A DNA stretch of 64,000 nt from Pyrinomonadaceae bacterium (GCA_030841085.1 JAVEDP010000041.1:248001-312000), one strand, 5' to 3'; positions 26,675 to 37,319 are shown, counted from the stretch's first letter. Made by a program: numbers and translations. Notes: generated by a model from the sequence alone, not told the origin.

Positions 26675-27784
26675 TCAAGAATTCTTTTCTTCGAGTTGAC
26701 GCTTAATCATCAATTCTGCGAGTTGCGGAACGACTTCCCAGGCGATTTCCTGCACAACTTTTTCGGAAAGTTGTTCGACGGCCCGTCGCGCAATCGCGTC
26801 AATCATCTCCGGCGATAATTCGCTGGACGTGCCGACTGTTCCAACGCCGATTTCACTGGTTGAGGCTGATGCTTTCTCGGTTATTGGCTCGGATTGTGCC
26901 GCAGGCGCTGGTTCCACGGATGGTTCGCTCGGACTCGGAAATTGTTGGGTGCGCGCCATCGGATCCACTGTTGGAGTGACAGCCACGGGGCTATCGCTTT
27001 CGCGCCGTCGCTGCATAAATGAAGTTGCTGAATACGCGGCCACCGCGGGCGAGGCCTCGGCCGGTTCGTCGAGGTCCAAATCCAAAACAAAGTCGTCTGC
27101 GATACCGGTACCGCCTGTTTTCACATCACTGAGATCAAGCAAGAAATCATCAGCGTTGTCGTCAGTTTGCGGAGCAGCGGACACATCCGGCCTTTTGCTT
27201 TCTATCGTTGCAGCCAAACGAGAACGGTCAGCCGCTTGCGCTTCCTGCTTGGCCGCGTAGTAAGCGACGACTTCGGCCTGCTCAGCCGGAAGGGGAAGCG
27301 TATCGGCAGTAGTGACTTGAATTTCTTCTTCGGTCAATTTTTCCGGTTCAGGTGCAGGTTCGCGGTGATGCGGCAGTTCCGCAGTCGGAATCCGTTCCTC
27401 TGCCGCGCGGCCACCGACCAGCGCGCCAACTTTATCTATCAGATTTCGGATTGATTGAAAGGGCTTCGTCAACGTGTCGTTCGCGCCAACCCGGCGCGCC
27501 TCCGCTTCGTCGAACGGCTCAAACGAGCCTACCAAAAGAATAACAGGAATGTGCTTGAGCTGTTCATTTTGTTTTATGTGCTCGCAAACTTCATAACCGC
27601 TCAGCTGCGGCATGAACACATCGGCGAGCACGATATCCGGCGCAAACTCGCTTAACTTCTCAATCGCCTCGCGGCCGTTGTTAACAGTTAATACGGTGAC
27701 GCCTTCGTCGGCAAAGGTGAGGTCCACAACCTTTTGAATCGTGATTGAATCGTCGGCAAGTAGGAGTTTTTTGCCAGCTAACAA
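26675..27784 (-). CDS. Response regulator with long C-terminal region
   Basis: A 369-residue protein with an N-terminal receiver domain (KKLLLADDSITIQKVV, phospho-acceptor Asp near 55 in IVLADVFMP, Lys in TKPFQS). Residues 130-310 are disordered and acidic, with Pro/Ala stretches. The C-terminus (EMIDAIARRAVEQLSEKVVQ, EIAWEVVPQLAELMIKR) is a helical motif seen in myxobacterial and acidobacterial gliding or signalling regulators. The TTG start at 27784 places the receiver at residue 4; an ATG at 27865 would add 27 residues. Output is unknown; no DNA-binding domain is visible. Confidence 0.82.
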   Translation of the reverse strand: MLAGKKLLLADDSITIQKVVDLTFADEGVTVLTVNNGREAIEKLSEFAPDIVLADVFMPQLSGYEVCEHIKQNEQLKHIPVILLVGSFEPFDEAEARRVGANDTLTKPFQSIRNLIDKVGALVGGRAAEERIPTAELPHHREPAPEPEKLTEEEIQVTTADTLPLPAEQAEVVAYYAAKQEAQAADRSRLAATIESKRPDVSAAPQTDDNADDFLLDLSDVKTGGTGIADDFVLDLDLDEPAEASPAVAAYSATSFMQRRRESDSPVAVTPTVDPMARTQQFPSPSEPSVEPAPAAQSEPITEKASASTSEIGVGTVGTSSELSPEMIDAIARRAVEQLSEKVVQEIAWEVVPQLAELMIKRQLEEKNS

Positions 27785-27955
27785 AGCTTGGATAACCTTA
27801 GCTGAATTGCGCCACTGGCGGGGACATTCCTTGAATACAGTTGGCGCTTGGCTGTTTGGAACCAACGGCTAACAACGCTCAGGCCGCATTTCGAAACTAA
27901 CACCCACGCCAATTGCCAGTCAAGAACTTTAGCTCGCGGTGTTTGCTAAGGGACA

Positions 27956-28960
27956 TCACGGCCGCAACTGAATATCGTCGCCAGTCTGGTCTTTACCGTC
28001 AGGTCCCAATGAATGAAGGCTGAAGCGATCGCGTTGGCCATCATATTTATAAGGGTGACTCCAGGGATCCACTCGAATAATTTTGGCAAGATAACGAGGA
28101 TTCAAATGATCGATTAGTACCGCCTGGCTGTCGGAAACAACATAGAAGCCACGCTCGCGGCGATAGCGTTCGAGCGCCTGCGAGATCGTTTCCATATCAC
28201 TGCGCGCTTGTGCCGCCTTTCTTTCGTTCAGCCCGCCGATAATCGGCTGCAACTTGTACCAGTCGCGATTGCCGGTGCGCAGTTCAGAGACTTGCCAACC
28301 GTTACCCTCATTAACTAAACGTGCAGTCACTCTAATCCAGGCAACCACGACTGCTGACGCGCGTGAAGCGAGCGGCAGCGGCATCGGATCAACTTCCTGA
28401 ATGCGCACTGCGTCGGACGGGACCTCGATGCCTGTTAAAGCGCCAACCAGACAGCGCGCGCGCTTTACGCTTGGGTCGATCGCGGCCGTACCTTTGAACG
28501 GCGGATCGGGCACGTTGCATTCGCCGGTTGCAAGACTGGTATGCGCCGCGTCAGCAATGAAGTCGATAGACTCCCAGCGATCTTGCGCCGTTCGTATTTC
28601 GGCGATGCGCCACCGCCCACGCTCATCCTGTTCAAACTTGAAAACACTACGAATGTCGGCGGTGACTTCCGCGGGCGTGCCTGGCGTAATCGCCTTCACC
28701 CGTACCGCGCCGCTGGTTAACTTAAATCCGGCGAGGCGCGTCAGGGCGGTACGCGCTTGTTTTGAACTTGGCTGTGCAAACGCGTCGCCGGCAATGAAAA
28801 AGATGCAACACACCAACAGCGAAAGCGTACGAAGATCCAATCTTAGAGACACAGTTCGCATTCGTTTGCGCTGTTTAGCAATGGCAGAGCCCTGCCGCAC
28901 ATCGGACAGCAGAGCCGCGGTAAGACGATCCGGTGTTCCGATTCCGAGTGAATCAAACAT
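27956..28960 (-). CDS. Exported protein with GspG-like C-terminal domain
   Basis: A 334-residue protein. After about 33 residues comes a signal or membrane segment (LSLLVCCIFFIAGDAFA). Two related domains follow (TAEVTADIRSVFKFEQDERG, WIRVTARLVNEGNGWQVSEL). The C-terminus (SDMETISQALERYRRERGFY, IRVDPWSHPYKYDG, SLGPDGKDQTGDDI) is the globular domain of type II pseudopilin GspG, but the N-terminal pilin helix and prepilin site are missing. It starts at ATG 28960 inside TAATG, coupled to the response regulator before it. Another start at the second Met (about 33 residues in) is possible. Confidence 0.72.
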   Translation of the reverse strand: MFDSLGIGTPDRLTAALLSDVRQGSAIAKQRKRMRTVSLRLDLRTLSLLVCCIFFIAGDAFAQPSSKQARTALTRLAGFKLTSGAVRVKAITPGTPAEVTADIRSVFKFEQDERGRWRIAEIRTAQDRWESIDFIADAAHTSLATGECNVPDPPFKGTAAIDPSVKRARCLVGALTGIEVPSDAVRIQEVDPMPLPLASRASAVVVAWIRVTARLVNEGNGWQVSELRTGNRDWYKLQPIIGGLNERKAAQARSDMETISQALERYRRERGFYVVSDSQAVLIDHLNPRYLAKIIRVDPWSHPYKYDGQRDRFSLHSLGPDGKDQTGDDIQLRP

Positions 28961-29382
28961 TAGCTTTCGGCTTTGCTGATCAGCATCTGCAGCATGATGT
29001 GCAGTTGTGCGGTAGTAAAAGGTTTGGGTAAAAAGACGACTGCTCCGGCAGCGAAACTGTCAGACGATAGCTTGGGGTCCTGTTCCGCAGTCATCATCAT
29101 GACCGGAATGCGCATCAGGCGTTTTTCAGTTTTCATGAAGCGGACCAGCTCGGGTCCGGAAATGTGTGGCATGACGACGTCGAGGATTGCCGCCGTAAAA
29201 TCCTGATCGCTTTGCAGAATTTTATATGCTTCGCGCCCATCGCGGGCGCTGACCACACCGAAGTTTTCCTTCTCGAGAATCGCCGTGACCAGCCGCAGAA
29301 TGGCGGGATCGTCGTCAGCCACCAGGATGCGCCGGGTGTGATTATCGTCGATGTTTGAGGTCTTTGGGTCTTTGTTTGGCAT
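28960..29382 (-). CDS. Single-domain response regulator (CheY-like)
   Basis: A 140-residue stand-alone receiver: RRILVADDDPAILRLVTAIL, phospho-acceptor D68 in AAILDVVMP, and Lys in FLPKPFTTAQL. No output domain follows, so it likely acts by protein contact after phosphorylation. Its stop overlaps the start of the GspG-like gene by one base (TAATG), which suggests that the two products are made together. Confidence 0.88.
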   Translation of the reverse strand: MPNKDPKTSNIDDNHTRRILVADDDPAILRLVTAILEKENFGVVSARDGREAYKILQSDQDFTAAILDVVMPHISGPELVRFMKTEKRLMRIPVMMMTAEQDPKLSSDSFAAGAVVFLPKPFTTAQLHIMLQMLISKAES

Positions 29383-29389
29383 TTCTTTT

Positions 29390-30454
29390 TTAGACTTCCA
29401 CTGCGCGGCTGCTTTCTCCGGCCTGCGTGGACAACTGTGCAGCTAACTTGATTGCAGCTACCATGCTGGAGTGTTCTGCAATTCCCTTACCGGCTATGTC
29501 GAATGCCGTGCCGTGATCGACTGAGGTGCGAATGAACGGCAATCCCAGAGTAACATTCACAGCCTCGCCAAAGGAAAGACATTTTACCGGGATCATCGCC
29601 TGGTCGTGGTAACAGGCAATTACAGCATCGAACTCGCCGCGCGAGGCGCGCAGAAATACTGTGTCCGCGGAAAACGGCCCGGCAACATTCATGTCCTCGA
29701 CACCGTGACAGCTCTCGATCGCCGGCATAATTTCCGAAGCCTCTTCGACGCCGAACAACCCTCCTTCCGCGCCATGCGGATTGAGCGCGGCGACCGCGAG
29801 CCGCGGACGTTCAATACCCCAACGTCTCAACTCGCGATGGGCCAGGCGAATCGTGCGTATTAGGAGATCGCGTCGCACCAGTTTTATCGCATCTGCTAAC
29901 GGCACGTGCGTCGAGATCAAAACTACCCGCAGATTCTCGGCAACAAACGCCATTGCATATTCTTCACTGCCGGTTAGGTGCGCCAAAAATTCCGTGTGGC
30001 CGGGAAAACTGTAACCCCCGAGAAAAAGCGCGCGCTTGTTAATCGGCGCCGTCGCAATTGCATCAACGCTACCCGCGGCGCACAGTTCCACCGCGGCTTC
30101 TATATAACCTGCCGCCGCCCGGCCAGCAGCGCCGGATTCAATACCGGGCTCGATAAACCCGCTGATGTTGTCGAGATGATAAATGATCGGCTCGGAGAGT
30201 TGCTCTGGAATCGGTTCACCCTTGCGGATGATGTCATAGCCCGACTGTAAGTCGAGCGTGCGGGCGGTATGCGCCAGCAATTGCGCGTCGCCGATAATCA
30301 CCGGCACGCAGCAGCGCACAACCTCTTCTTCAGCAACCGCTTTTAAAACTACTTCCGGGCCAATTCCCGACGGGTCGCCCATGGTTATGGCGATGCGCGG
30401 CAGAGGCCCGGAAGATCTAGGTTTCGGCGATTGGTTATTGGCGAACTGCCTCAT
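29390..30454 (-). CDS. pdxA: 4-hydroxythreonine-4-phosphate dehydrogenase
   Basis: A 354-residue PdxA, which oxidises 4-phosphohydroxy-L-threonine in pyridoxal phosphate synthesis (DXP-dependent route). Diagnostic segments are RIAITMGDPSGIGPEVVLKA, the metal-site HTEFLAHLTG, CYHDQAMIPVK and TSVDHGTAFDIAGKG. ATG 30454 was chosen over an upstream TTG at 30475. It lies 7 bp upstream of the response-regulator gene and 57 bp after the Hfq-like gene, on the same strand. Confidence 0.95.
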   Translation of the reverse strand: MRQFANNQSPKPRSSGPLPRIAITMGDPSGIGPEVVLKAVAEEEVVRCCVPVIIGDAQLLAHTARTLDLQSGYDIIRKGEPIPEQLSEPIIYHLDNISGFIEPGIESGAAGRAAAGYIEAAVELCAAGSVDAIATAPINKRALFLGGYSFPGHTEFLAHLTGSEEYAMAFVAENLRVVLISTHVPLADAIKLVRRDLLIRTIRLAHRELRRWGIERPRLAVAALNPHGAEGGLFGVEEASEIMPAIESCHGVEDMNVAGPFSADTVFLRASRGEFDAVIACYHDQAMIPVKCLSFGEAVNVTLGLPFIRTSVDHGTAFDIAGKGIAEHSSMVAAIKLAAQLSTQAGESSRAVEV

Positions 30455-30511
30455 TGGTTTGAGACTGAAGCACAATAAGGGTAGGGGCGGGAGGCCCAGC
30501 TGGGCCAGTTT

Positions 30512-30928
30512 CTAACTGGCGGCTTCTTCGACGCGCTCGTCCGCTTTGAACATGTACTTGATGTTGCGCTTGAGCAGCAAAAGATTCGGCGCGTCCTTGC
30601 GATTAACCTTTAACGCTCCGCGATCATACCACTCAATTGTGCCTTCAATTTCCTCGCCATCAAGCAACACGATAATCATCGGCGTATGCGAGTCTATCTG
30701 CTTCTTGTAGTAGAAGAGTTCGGCATTTGTTTCCATCGGCGGCGGAGTTCGTTTCCTTACTGCCACCGGCGCACTGTGTTGTACTGGACGATGTGCCTCT
30801 CGGCTGCCATCGCCGCTGCCGCCGCCCGAGCTGCGTTGAGAACCGTTGGAACGCTCTCTGGGCTGAGGCATCTCGCGCGCTTTTCCTTTAACCTCGGCGA
30901 GCGTGGTCCTAATAAGTTTGCGATTCAC
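30512..30928 (-). CDS. Hfq-like Sm-fold RNA chaperone with extended N-terminus
   Basis: A 138-residue protein. Residues 70-132 ([57 protein letters not shown]) follow the Hfq Sm fold, with the strand and loop lengths of Hfq. The YKH triad at the end of Sm2 is KRN, so the usual RNA-binding surface is changed. The first 70 residues are disordered and Ser/Gly/Arg-rich. GTG 30928 follows GGAGG by nine bases. It sits directly upstream of pdxA and downstream of ftsZ, each separated by a gap. Hfq identity is inferred from fold and length. Confidence 0.75.
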   Translation of the reverse strand: MNRKLIRTTLAEVKGKAREMPQPRERSNGSQRSSGGGSGDGSREAHRPVQHSAPVAVRKRTPPPMETNAELFYYKKQIDSHTPMIIVLLDGEEIEGTIEWYDRGALKVNRKDAPNLLLLKRNIKYMFKADERVEEAAS

Positions 30929-31147
30929 TTGTTCCTACCTCCAAAGATTAAGACGGGTTAATAATTTGATCGCGCGACGTAATGGGCGGGCAAAGCGACG
31001 CTGATCCACACTTACTCTCGCAGGCTGCGGCCATTCAAGGAGAGGGCTTAACTTATACTTTTTGCCCGAAATGGAAAACCTGCCAGGGAATGCGCGTATG
31101 CTACACAAGCGGCGCGCAAAAAGCAAAGCGGAAAACATCTGCTCGCA

Positions 31148-31188
31148 AGGGAAATGAAAAAGGAAGGCAGAAGTTTCTGCCCTCCCTA
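31148..31188 (-). terminator. Probable terminator of the dcw operon
   Basis: GGCAGA/TCTGCC with a 4-base loop (31166-31181), extended by GGA/TCC with one mismatch, is followed on the minus strand by TTCCTTTTTCATTT. It lies just after ftsZ. Confidence 0.7.
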
Positions 31189-31210
31189 GCTTAACGCCGG
31201 ATGAGATTGC

Positions 31211-32365
31211 CTAATCGGCTTTCTTGCGAATGAAAGTAGGCACGTCGAGATCGTCAGAACGCGCGCCGTGCATCATCGGCCGCGGCAGATCGTCCGCTGG
31301 TCGTTGCACAAAGCGCGGCGCCGTCGACGGCATCGCTGTCACGCCAGCCGCCGACGCGATTGCCACCGCTTCTTCGCCAAAGCCTGTGGCAATCACGGTA
31401 ATCTTCATTTCATCGCGCAGGTTCTCATCAATGACAGCGCCGAAAATTATGTTGGCATCTTCATCGGCCGCTTCGCGAATGATCGTCGAGGCGACGTTAA
31501 CTTCGTAAAGCGTCAGGTCAGGTCCGCCGGTGATGTTGATGAGCACACCCTTGGCACCTTGAATCGTCGCTTCCTCAAGCAGCGGCGAAGAGATAGCCTG
31601 CTGCGTTGCCTCGATGGCCCGATTCTCCCCGCGTGCCCGGCCTGCGCCCATCAGCGCCATTCCCATTCCTTGCATGATCGATTTCACGTCCGCGAAATCG
31701 AGATTGATCAAACCCGGCACGGTGATCAGATCGCTAATGCCCTGGACAGCCTGGCGCAGCACGTCGTCCGCAACGCCAAACGAATCTGCCAGCGAAGAAT
31801 CTCTTTCAACGGTGTGCAGCAATCGCTCGTTGGGAATCGTGATGACCGTGTCAACGCATTCACGCAGTTCACGCAGCCCGTGCTCGGCCTGCTGCATACG
31901 GCGGCGGCCTTCGAAATGAAATGGTTTAGTTACTACGGCAACGGTCAGGCAATCAAGTTCTGTCGCCAGTGAAGCAATAATCGGCGCGCCGCCAGTGCCG
32001 GTGCCGCCGCCCAATCCCGTGGTCACAAAAACCATATCCGCGCCTTCAAGCACTTCAATGATCTTGTCCGTGTCTTCGAGCGCGGCTTCGCGACCAACAT
32101 GGGGATTGGCGCCTGCGCCGAGACCCTTAGTCAGCCGGCTGCCCAGCTGAATTTTGATTGGTGCTTTCGAGCGTTTCAGTGCTTGCAGGTCGGTGTTGGC
32201 AACGAGAAACTCGATTCCCTCGATGCCCGCTTCGATCATACGGTTGACAGCATTGCCACCGCCGCCGCCAATCCCAATCACTTTTATGCGCGCACCGGTG
32301 ATCGGGGGATCGTCATCGATGAAAATATTAATGCCTCTTTCGAGTTTACGAGCATCCGTTGGCAT
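31211..32365 (-). CDS. ftsZ: Cell division GTPase FtsZ
   Basis: A 384-residue tubulin-like GTPase that forms the Z ring. The G-box [12 protein letters not shown], the N-terminal [19 protein letters not shown] and the T7 region [11 protein letters not shown] are intact. The C-terminal conserved peptide [12 protein letters not shown], which binds FtsA, is present. ATG 32365 follows GAGG with an 8-base spacing; the longer frame encodes no family sequence. It is the last gene of the dcw cluster, 133 bp after ftsA. Confidence 0.98.
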   Translation of the reverse strand: MPTDARKLERGINIFIDDDPPITGARIKVIGIGGGGGNAVNRMIEAGIEGIEFLVANTDLQALKRSKAPIKIQLGSRLTKGLGAGANPHVGREAALEDTDKIIEVLEGADMVFVTTGLGGGTGTGGAPIIASLATELDCLTVAVVTKPFHFEGRRRMQQAEHGLRELRECVDTVITIPNERLLHTVERDSSLADSFGVADDVLRQAVQGISDLITVPGLINLDFADVKSIMQGMGMALMGAGRARGENRAIEATQQAISSPLLEEATIQGAKGVLINITGGPDLTLYEVNVASTIIREAADEDANIIFGAVIDENLRDEMKITVIATGFGEEAVAIASAAGVTAMPSTAPRFVQRPADDLPRPMMHGARSDDLDVPTFIRKKAD

Positions 32366-32498
32366 AGGTATGTCCTCTCTTCCGAAGCGGGAAGGCTTCC
32401 ATGGTCTTTTTCTGCTATGTTGGGTTGCTCGTGGCATCGGCCTCGATATATAGCGGACTATATCTTGTGCGACCGGGCCGAGAGCATACAACAACTTG

Positions 32499-33761
32499 TC
32501 AAAAAATACTACTGAAACGATTACGAAATTTTGAAACAAAGTGCGTGAGCTTTCCCGTCGAGCCTCGCCGGCTCACTGCGCTCCGCCCTTCGCTAACCTG
32601 TGTGCGGCTGGCTACCAGCGCTAATCCGGCGGCTGCGGCCCATGCCGGACTTTGAACGTCTTCAACCAATCCGCCAAATCGATCTCGTTCGGGAAAGCCA
32701 ACACGGACCGGCGCGTCAAAAACTTGTTCGGCGATTTCGGGCATGCCGCTCAACAATGCGCCGCCGCCCGTAAGCACTACGCCGCTCGAGAGTTGTCTTT
32801 CCCAGCCGGCGTCTTTGATTTCATCGGCGACGTGCATCAACACTTCTTCGGCGCGCGGCTGCAAGATGTCGCAAAGAATCTGACGGGATAGTTGTCGCGG
32901 CGCGCGCCCGCCGACCGAAGGAACATCAACCAACTCGCCACGCTGTAGTTCGGATAACGAAGTGCTGCAAGCGCAACCGACTGTGCGTTTGATCTTCTCG
33001 GCGTCGGGAATCGGCGTGCGCAGACCGAACGCAATGTCATTAGTGAAATGCGACCCGCCAAGCGGAAACACGGCCGTGTGCTGCACGGCTCCACGCTGGT
33101 AGATGATCAAGCCCGTGGTTTCCGCGCCGATATCGACTAACGCTGCGCCAAACTCCTTGTCGTCTTCGGTCAATGAAGCTTCGGCTGCAGCCAGTTGTTC
33201 GAGCACCATGTCCGCCACCATCAAACCGGCGCGGTTAACCGCATTTATGGCGTTCTGCCGAGCGGTCACGGGACTGGTGACGATGTGAACTTTGACGGCG
33301 AGGCGCGCCCCGATCATGCCGACCGGATCATTAATTCCATCCTGGTCGTCAACAATGAATTCCTGCGGCAGCCGATCCACAATTTCGCGGCCGGCGGGCA
33401 GTTGAATTGCGCAAGCGGAATCGATCGCGCGGCGTACGTCCTCGGGAGTGATTTCGCGATCGCGGCCTGACACGGCAACAATCGCCTGGCCGTTGAATCC
33501 GAGAATGTGCGATCCGGCGAGATTGATGGTTACTTCTTCCGCCTGAATGCCGCTCATGCGTTCCGCTTCGTCGACTGCTCGCTTGATCGCGTCGACGGCC
33601 GCTTCCGGATTTACGATGACGCCCTTACGAAGTCCGCGCGCTTCCGCTTCGCCGATGCCAACTATCTCGAGCAGACCGCTCTCGCCGGGTTCGCAAGCAA
33701 TACACGTCACCCGGCTCGTGCCAATGTCGAGTCCGATTGTGTGTTGTGTTCGCTTGGCCAT
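32499..33761 (-). CDS. ftsA: Cell division protein FtsA
   Basis: A 420-residue actin-like protein that anchors FtsZ to the membrane. [14 protein letters not shown] is phosphate loop 1, [15 protein letters not shown] is phosphate loop 2, and [20 protein letters not shown] is the adenosine loop. The C-terminal amphipathic helix [16 protein letters not shown] is the membrane anchor. Located between ftsQ and ftsZ in canonical order, 32 bp after ftsQ. Confidence 0.97.
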   Translation of the reverse strand: MAKRTQHTIGLDIGTSRVTCIACEPGESGLLEIVGIGEAEARGLRKGVIVNPEAAVDAIKRAVDEAERMSGIQAEEVTINLAGSHILGFNGQAIVAVSGRDREITPEDVRRAIDSACAIQLPAGREIVDRLPQEFIVDDQDGINDPVGMIGARLAVKVHIVTSPVTARQNAINAVNRAGLMVADMVLEQLAAAEASLTEDDKEFGAALVDIGAETTGLIIYQRGAVQHTAVFPLGGSHFTNDIAFGLRTPIPDAEKIKRTVGCACSTSLSELQRGELVDVPSVGGRAPRQLSRQILCDILQPRAEEVLMHVADEIKDAGWERQLSSGVVLTGGGALLSGMPEIAEQVFDAPVRVGFPERDRFGGLVEDVQSPAWAAAAGLALVASRTQVSEGRSAVSRRGSTGKLTHFVSKFRNRFSSIF

Positions 33762-33793
33762 TCAGCAATGCTCCTTGACGACGACGTTAGAAA

Positions 33794-34918
33794 TCATTGT
33801 TTACGGCGCGCCGCGGTTTGCGACTTTTCTGACTTCTTGTCAGCCTTCTGGGATCGATCATTTTTATCGTTCTTAGTCTTGTCGGTCACAGTTCGCTTGT
33901 CCGCGTTGGCCTTCACACGCGGCGTGGTAATCGCTGCGTTGTCAGCCGGTTTCGTGTCGCTGGGTGCCTCGACAGAATCAGTTGCACGCGCCGCTGCCGG
34001 CGCTTCCGCGCTATCAGTTGTGGTGTGAGCGCCGGAAGTCAGCCCGACAATTGCCTTGCCGTTTCCGAGACTCATGTCGATGTAGCTGATCATGGCGCGA
34101 TTGGGAATGTCATCGTGCGAGTCCAGCGCCTTCAAGGCGCCTTTCAAGCGCGTGGCTTGATCGCGCGCCCCTAGTCTTACTTCAATCTGCGAATTGTCGC
34201 CGGCCAACTGTGCTCGCACGTCGCGAATGTCCATCAGGTTGACTTCACTGACGCGCTCCGAAATTCCGGCAGTGTTCCACGCTTGTTCCAACTCGAGAAA
34301 CCTGGCAACGCGTTCACGATTTTCGTTTCGCGCTGATTCCGAGTCTTCGTCGCTCAGACCGTGTAGAAAGAACGCCGGCACTTGATCCGTCGGCTGCATT
34401 TCGCCGAGCAGGGCAGCATCCTCATCGACCCAACGAAAACGGCCCGCGGAAGTTCGCACCACGGCTCGCGGCGATCGTTCAGTAATGCGGACGCGAATGC
34501 CGTCCGGCAAGACTCGCGAAACTACCGCGGCTCTCACCCAAGGCAACCCTTCAAGTCGTTCGTTGAGGCTGTTGAGATCCGCTTTCCAAACGCCAGTCTT
34601 GTCCACCGATTGCCTGACCAGCGCTTGAATCTCGGCCGGCTGCAAACGCGATGTGCCTTGCACTTCAATAGTTTTCAACTGAAAAAAACTCGCTGAAGCG
34701 GCGGCACGGTAACCGGCAAAGACGAGCACTCCTATAACAATCGCCATCGCCAATTTTAGAAATGAAGGGACGTAAGCAAGCAAAGCTCGCAAGCGCACGC
34801 TGACCGGCTCGCCGCCGCTTTCACGTCGCGCCGGTTTCTGTGTTACAGCGCCCGAGCGCCGTTGACCGCCGATGCCCGAACGGTTGCCAACTTTTTGTGC
34901 GATGACCTGCTCTCTCAT
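33794..34918 (-). CDS. ftsQ: Cell division protein FtsQ (DivIB)
   Basis: A 374-residue bitopic protein with a cytoplasmic basic N-terminus, one membrane helix (LKLAMAIVIGVLVFAGYRAA) and a POTRA domain (FQLKTIEVQGTSRLQPAEIQ). It then has the FtsQ domain (GLPWVRAAVVSRVLPDGIRV, ITERSPRAVVR). The last 75 residues are a Lys/Ala-rich low-complexity tail absent from most FtsQ proteins. FtsQ links FtsB/FtsL to late division proteins. Its start overlaps the murB stop by 4 bp. Confidence 0.92.
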   Translation of the reverse strand: MREQVIAQKVGNRSGIGGQRRSGAVTQKPARRESGGEPVSVRLRALLAYVPSFLKLAMAIVIGVLVFAGYRAAASASFFQLKTIEVQGTSRLQPAEIQALVRQSVDKTGVWKADLNSLNERLEGLPWVRAAVVSRVLPDGIRVRITERSPRAVVRTSAGRFRWVDEDAALLGEMQPTDQVPAFFLHGLSDEDSESARNENRERVARFLELEQAWNTAGISERVSEVNLMDIRDVRAQLAGDNSQIEVRLGARDQATRLKGALKALDSHDDIPNRAMISYIDMSLGNGKAIVGLTSGAHTTTDSAEAPAAARATDSVEAPSDTKPADNAAITTPRVKANADKRTVTDKTKNDKNDRSQKADKKSEKSQTAARRKQ

Positions 34919-35910
34919 GTCGGCTCCTTTTCTTCCGCGACGTCAGCCGTCCTGTCTTCTTTACTTTCGTTCGCGCGCCACAGTTCTACTTCATACTCCA
35001 GCTCGATCCCGTGTTCGCGCTTGACGCGTTCACGCACTTCTTCGGCAAGCGCCAGCGTATCTGCGGCATTCGCGCCTTCTTCAGTAACGATAAAATTCGC
35101 GTGAACCGGCGAAATTACCGCGCTTCCTTTGCGCGCGCCCTTCATGCCCATTTCGTCAATCATCTTGCCAGTCCCGACTGTCGCTGCTGGTGGATTTTTG
35201 AAGAAGCAACCGGCCGAGCGCGAGCCGTGCGGTTGCGTTGCCATCCGGCGCGACTTCGCGTCTTCCATTCGCGCGCGAATTTTTTCAGGGTCGTCCGGCG
35301 TCAAACGCAATGTGCCTCCCAACAACAATTCGCCTTCCTTGAACGACGTGTGCCGGTAATTCCATTGAACTTCAGTCCCTGGAATTTCGACGACTTTGCC
35401 TTCGCGGGCTACGCGAACAGTTTCAGTAACCGTTCCGATTTCGTGACCGTAAGCGCCGGCGTTCATCCAAAGCGCGCCGCCAACTGTTCCCGGAATCCCA
35501 CCCAGCCCTTCGATTCCGGAAAGTCCGCGGCGCGACACATCGATGCAAAGCCGCGGCAGCGAATAGCCTGCGGGTACCGAAACGCGTTCGCCATCGAATT
35601 CCAGTTCGCCCTTAAGTTCTTTAAGACTCAAGACTACGTAACGATGATCGCCGTCGTCGGCGAGAATGTTGCTGCCGGAGCCGAGCGCGCGCCAGCCAAT
35701 GCCTGCCTGGTCCATCGCATGGACCACTGCCGCGGCCTCTGCTTCGTTTTCCGGCGACACGACCCAATCGATTGCTCCGCCAACGCGCAAACTGGTTAAC
35801 TCCGCAAAGCGGCGGCCGCGCTCAGCCCGCACGCCAAGCCGCGCCACAATCGCTTCAAGCGACTGATCACGTTCGCGGAATTTGTTTTCGTCGGCGTTCA
35901 TAAACTTCAT
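34915..35910 (-). CDS. murB: UDP-N-acetylenolpyruvoylglucosamine reductase
   Basis: A 331-residue FAD enzyme that reduces the enolpyruvyl group to make UDP-MurNAc. The FAD-binding part has TSLRVGGAIDWVV, ALGSGSNIL and GIEGLGGIPGTVGGAL, and the active-site segment is SRSAGCFFKNP, with Cys at the usual Ser proton-donor position. Its start shares one base with the murC stop (TAATG). Length and order are normal for the family. Confidence 0.96.
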   Translation of the reverse strand: MKFMNADENKFRERDQSLEAIVARLGVRAERGRRFAELTSLRVGGAIDWVVSPENEAEAAAVVHAMDQAGIGWRALGSGSNILADDGDHRYVVLSLKELKGELEFDGERVSVPAGYSLPRLCIDVSRRGLSGIEGLGGIPGTVGGALWMNAGAYGHEIGTVTETVRVAREGKVVEIPGTEVQWNYRHTSFKEGELLLGGTLRLTPDDPEKIRARMEDAKSRRMATQPHGSRSAGCFFKNPPAATVGTGKMIDEMGMKGARKGSAVISPVHANFIVTEEGANAADTLALAEEVRERVKREHGIELEYEVELWRANESKEDRTADVAEEKEPT

Positions 35911-37319
35911 TACCCACCCGCGACTGCGGGCGGTGCTGACTTCTCACTGAGCAACTCCAACAGTTGATCGCTGACGCGGCTGACAGTTCCTGCGCCCAAA
36001 GTCAACACCAAATCGCCGGGCTGCACATAATCGCGCAACGTGGTGGCGGCATTCTCGAGCGCGCCGATGTAGCGCACGTCTTTGTGGCCAAAACGTTTGA
36101 TCGCCGCGGTCAACGTTTCGGCGGTTGTGCCTTCAATCGGATCTTCGCTGGCCGCATAGATGTCAGTAATAAAAAGCGTGTCGGCGTTGTTAAAAGAACG
36201 CGCAAACTCTTCCATCAGATCGTGCGTGCGGCTGTAGCGATGCGGCTGAAACAGCACGACAATTCGCCGGCCACCGGAACCAATCTTCGCCGCCGCCAGC
36301 GTCGCTTTCACTTCGGTGGGATGATGTCCGTAATCGTCGACAATCATTACGCCGTTCCTTTCGCCCTTAGGTTGAAAGCGCCTTCCTGCTCCCGCAAAAC
36401 TCGCGAGCGCTTCGGCGATTTGGTTGAACGGCACATCCAATTCAAAGCCGACGGCGATGGCCGCGAGTGCGTTGTAAACGTTATGCAGGCCGGGCACGCG
36501 CAAGCTAATATCACCAACAACATCCGCGCCGTGCCAGATTGTGAAGATCGAGCCAAAGCTCTGGTCGTAACGAATGTTGTGTGCCGAGATGTCGGCCTGC
36601 GCGCTCAAGCCGTAAGTGATTCGCCGCCGCTCGATATGCGGAATGATCGCCTGCACATTCGGATCGTCGAGACAAAGGATCGAGGCGCCATAAAACGGCA
36701 CGCTGTTAACGAATTTAGTGAAGCACGTACGCACATCGTCCATGTCGTGGTAGTAGTCCATGTGCTCGCGATCGATGTTCGTCACCACCGCGATTGTCGG
36801 AATCAGCATCAGAAACGAACGGTCGCTTTCGTCAGCCTCAACCACCATCAAGTCGCTGGTGCCGAGGTGCGCATTCGATCCGAAAGCACCGACAACGCCG
36901 CCAACCACAATCGTCGGATCCATTCCCGCGTAACCCAGCACAGTTGCGACCATGGATGTCGTCGTCGTTTTTCCGTGCGAGCCGGCGACCGCCACGGTGT
37001 GCGGTTTAAGGCGCATCAGTTCCGCCAACATTTCCGCGCGCGGAATAACTGGAATAGAACGATGATGAGCTTCGATAATTTCGGGGTTGTCATCGCGCAC
37101 TGCCGTCGAGCGAACGACTACATGCGCATCGCCGACATTTTCTCCGTTGTGTCCTTCAGCGAAATCGATGCCCATTTGTTGCAGACGATCCGTCACGCTC
37201 GAACGTTTCGCGTCAGAACCTGAGACACGAAAGCCCAGATTGACCAGCACCTCGGCGATACCGGACATGCCGATGCCGCCTATGCCGACGAAGTGAATGT
37301 GTTGAATGCGACGGAACAT
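35910..37319 (-). CDS. murC: UDP-N-acetylmuramate--L-alanine ligase
   Basis: A 469-residue Mur ligase that adds L-Ala to UDP-MurNAc. [17 protein letters not shown] opens the UDP domain. The ATP loop is [13 protein letters not shown], and the later [12 protein letters not shown] and [14 protein letters not shown] are MurC markers. A 300-bp heptamer array begins 11 bp upstream of its start, separating it from murG. No clear ribosome binding site remains there. Confidence 0.97.
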   Translation of the reverse strand: MFRRIQHIHFVGIGGIGMSGIAEVLVNLGFRVSGSDAKRSSVTDRLQQMGIDFAEGHNGENVGDAHVVVRSTAVRDDNPEIIEAHHRSIPVIPRAEMLAELMRLKPHTVAVAGSHGKTTTTSMVATVLGYAGMDPTIVVGGVVGAFGSNAHLGTSDLMVVEADESDRSFLMLIPTIAVVTNIDREHMDYYHDMDDVRTCFTKFVNSVPFYGASILCLDDPNVQAIIPHIERRRITYGLSAQADISAHNIRYDQSFGSIFTIWHGADVVGDISLRVPGLHNVYNALAAIAVGFELDVPFNQIAEALASFAGAGRRFQPKGERNGVMIVDDYGHHPTEVKATLAAAKIGSGGRRIVVLFQPHRYSRTHDLMEEFARSFNNADTLFITDIYAASEDPIEGTTAETLTAAIKRFGHKDVRYIGALENAATTLRDYVQPGDLVLTLGAGTVSRVSDQLLELLSEKSAPPAVAGG

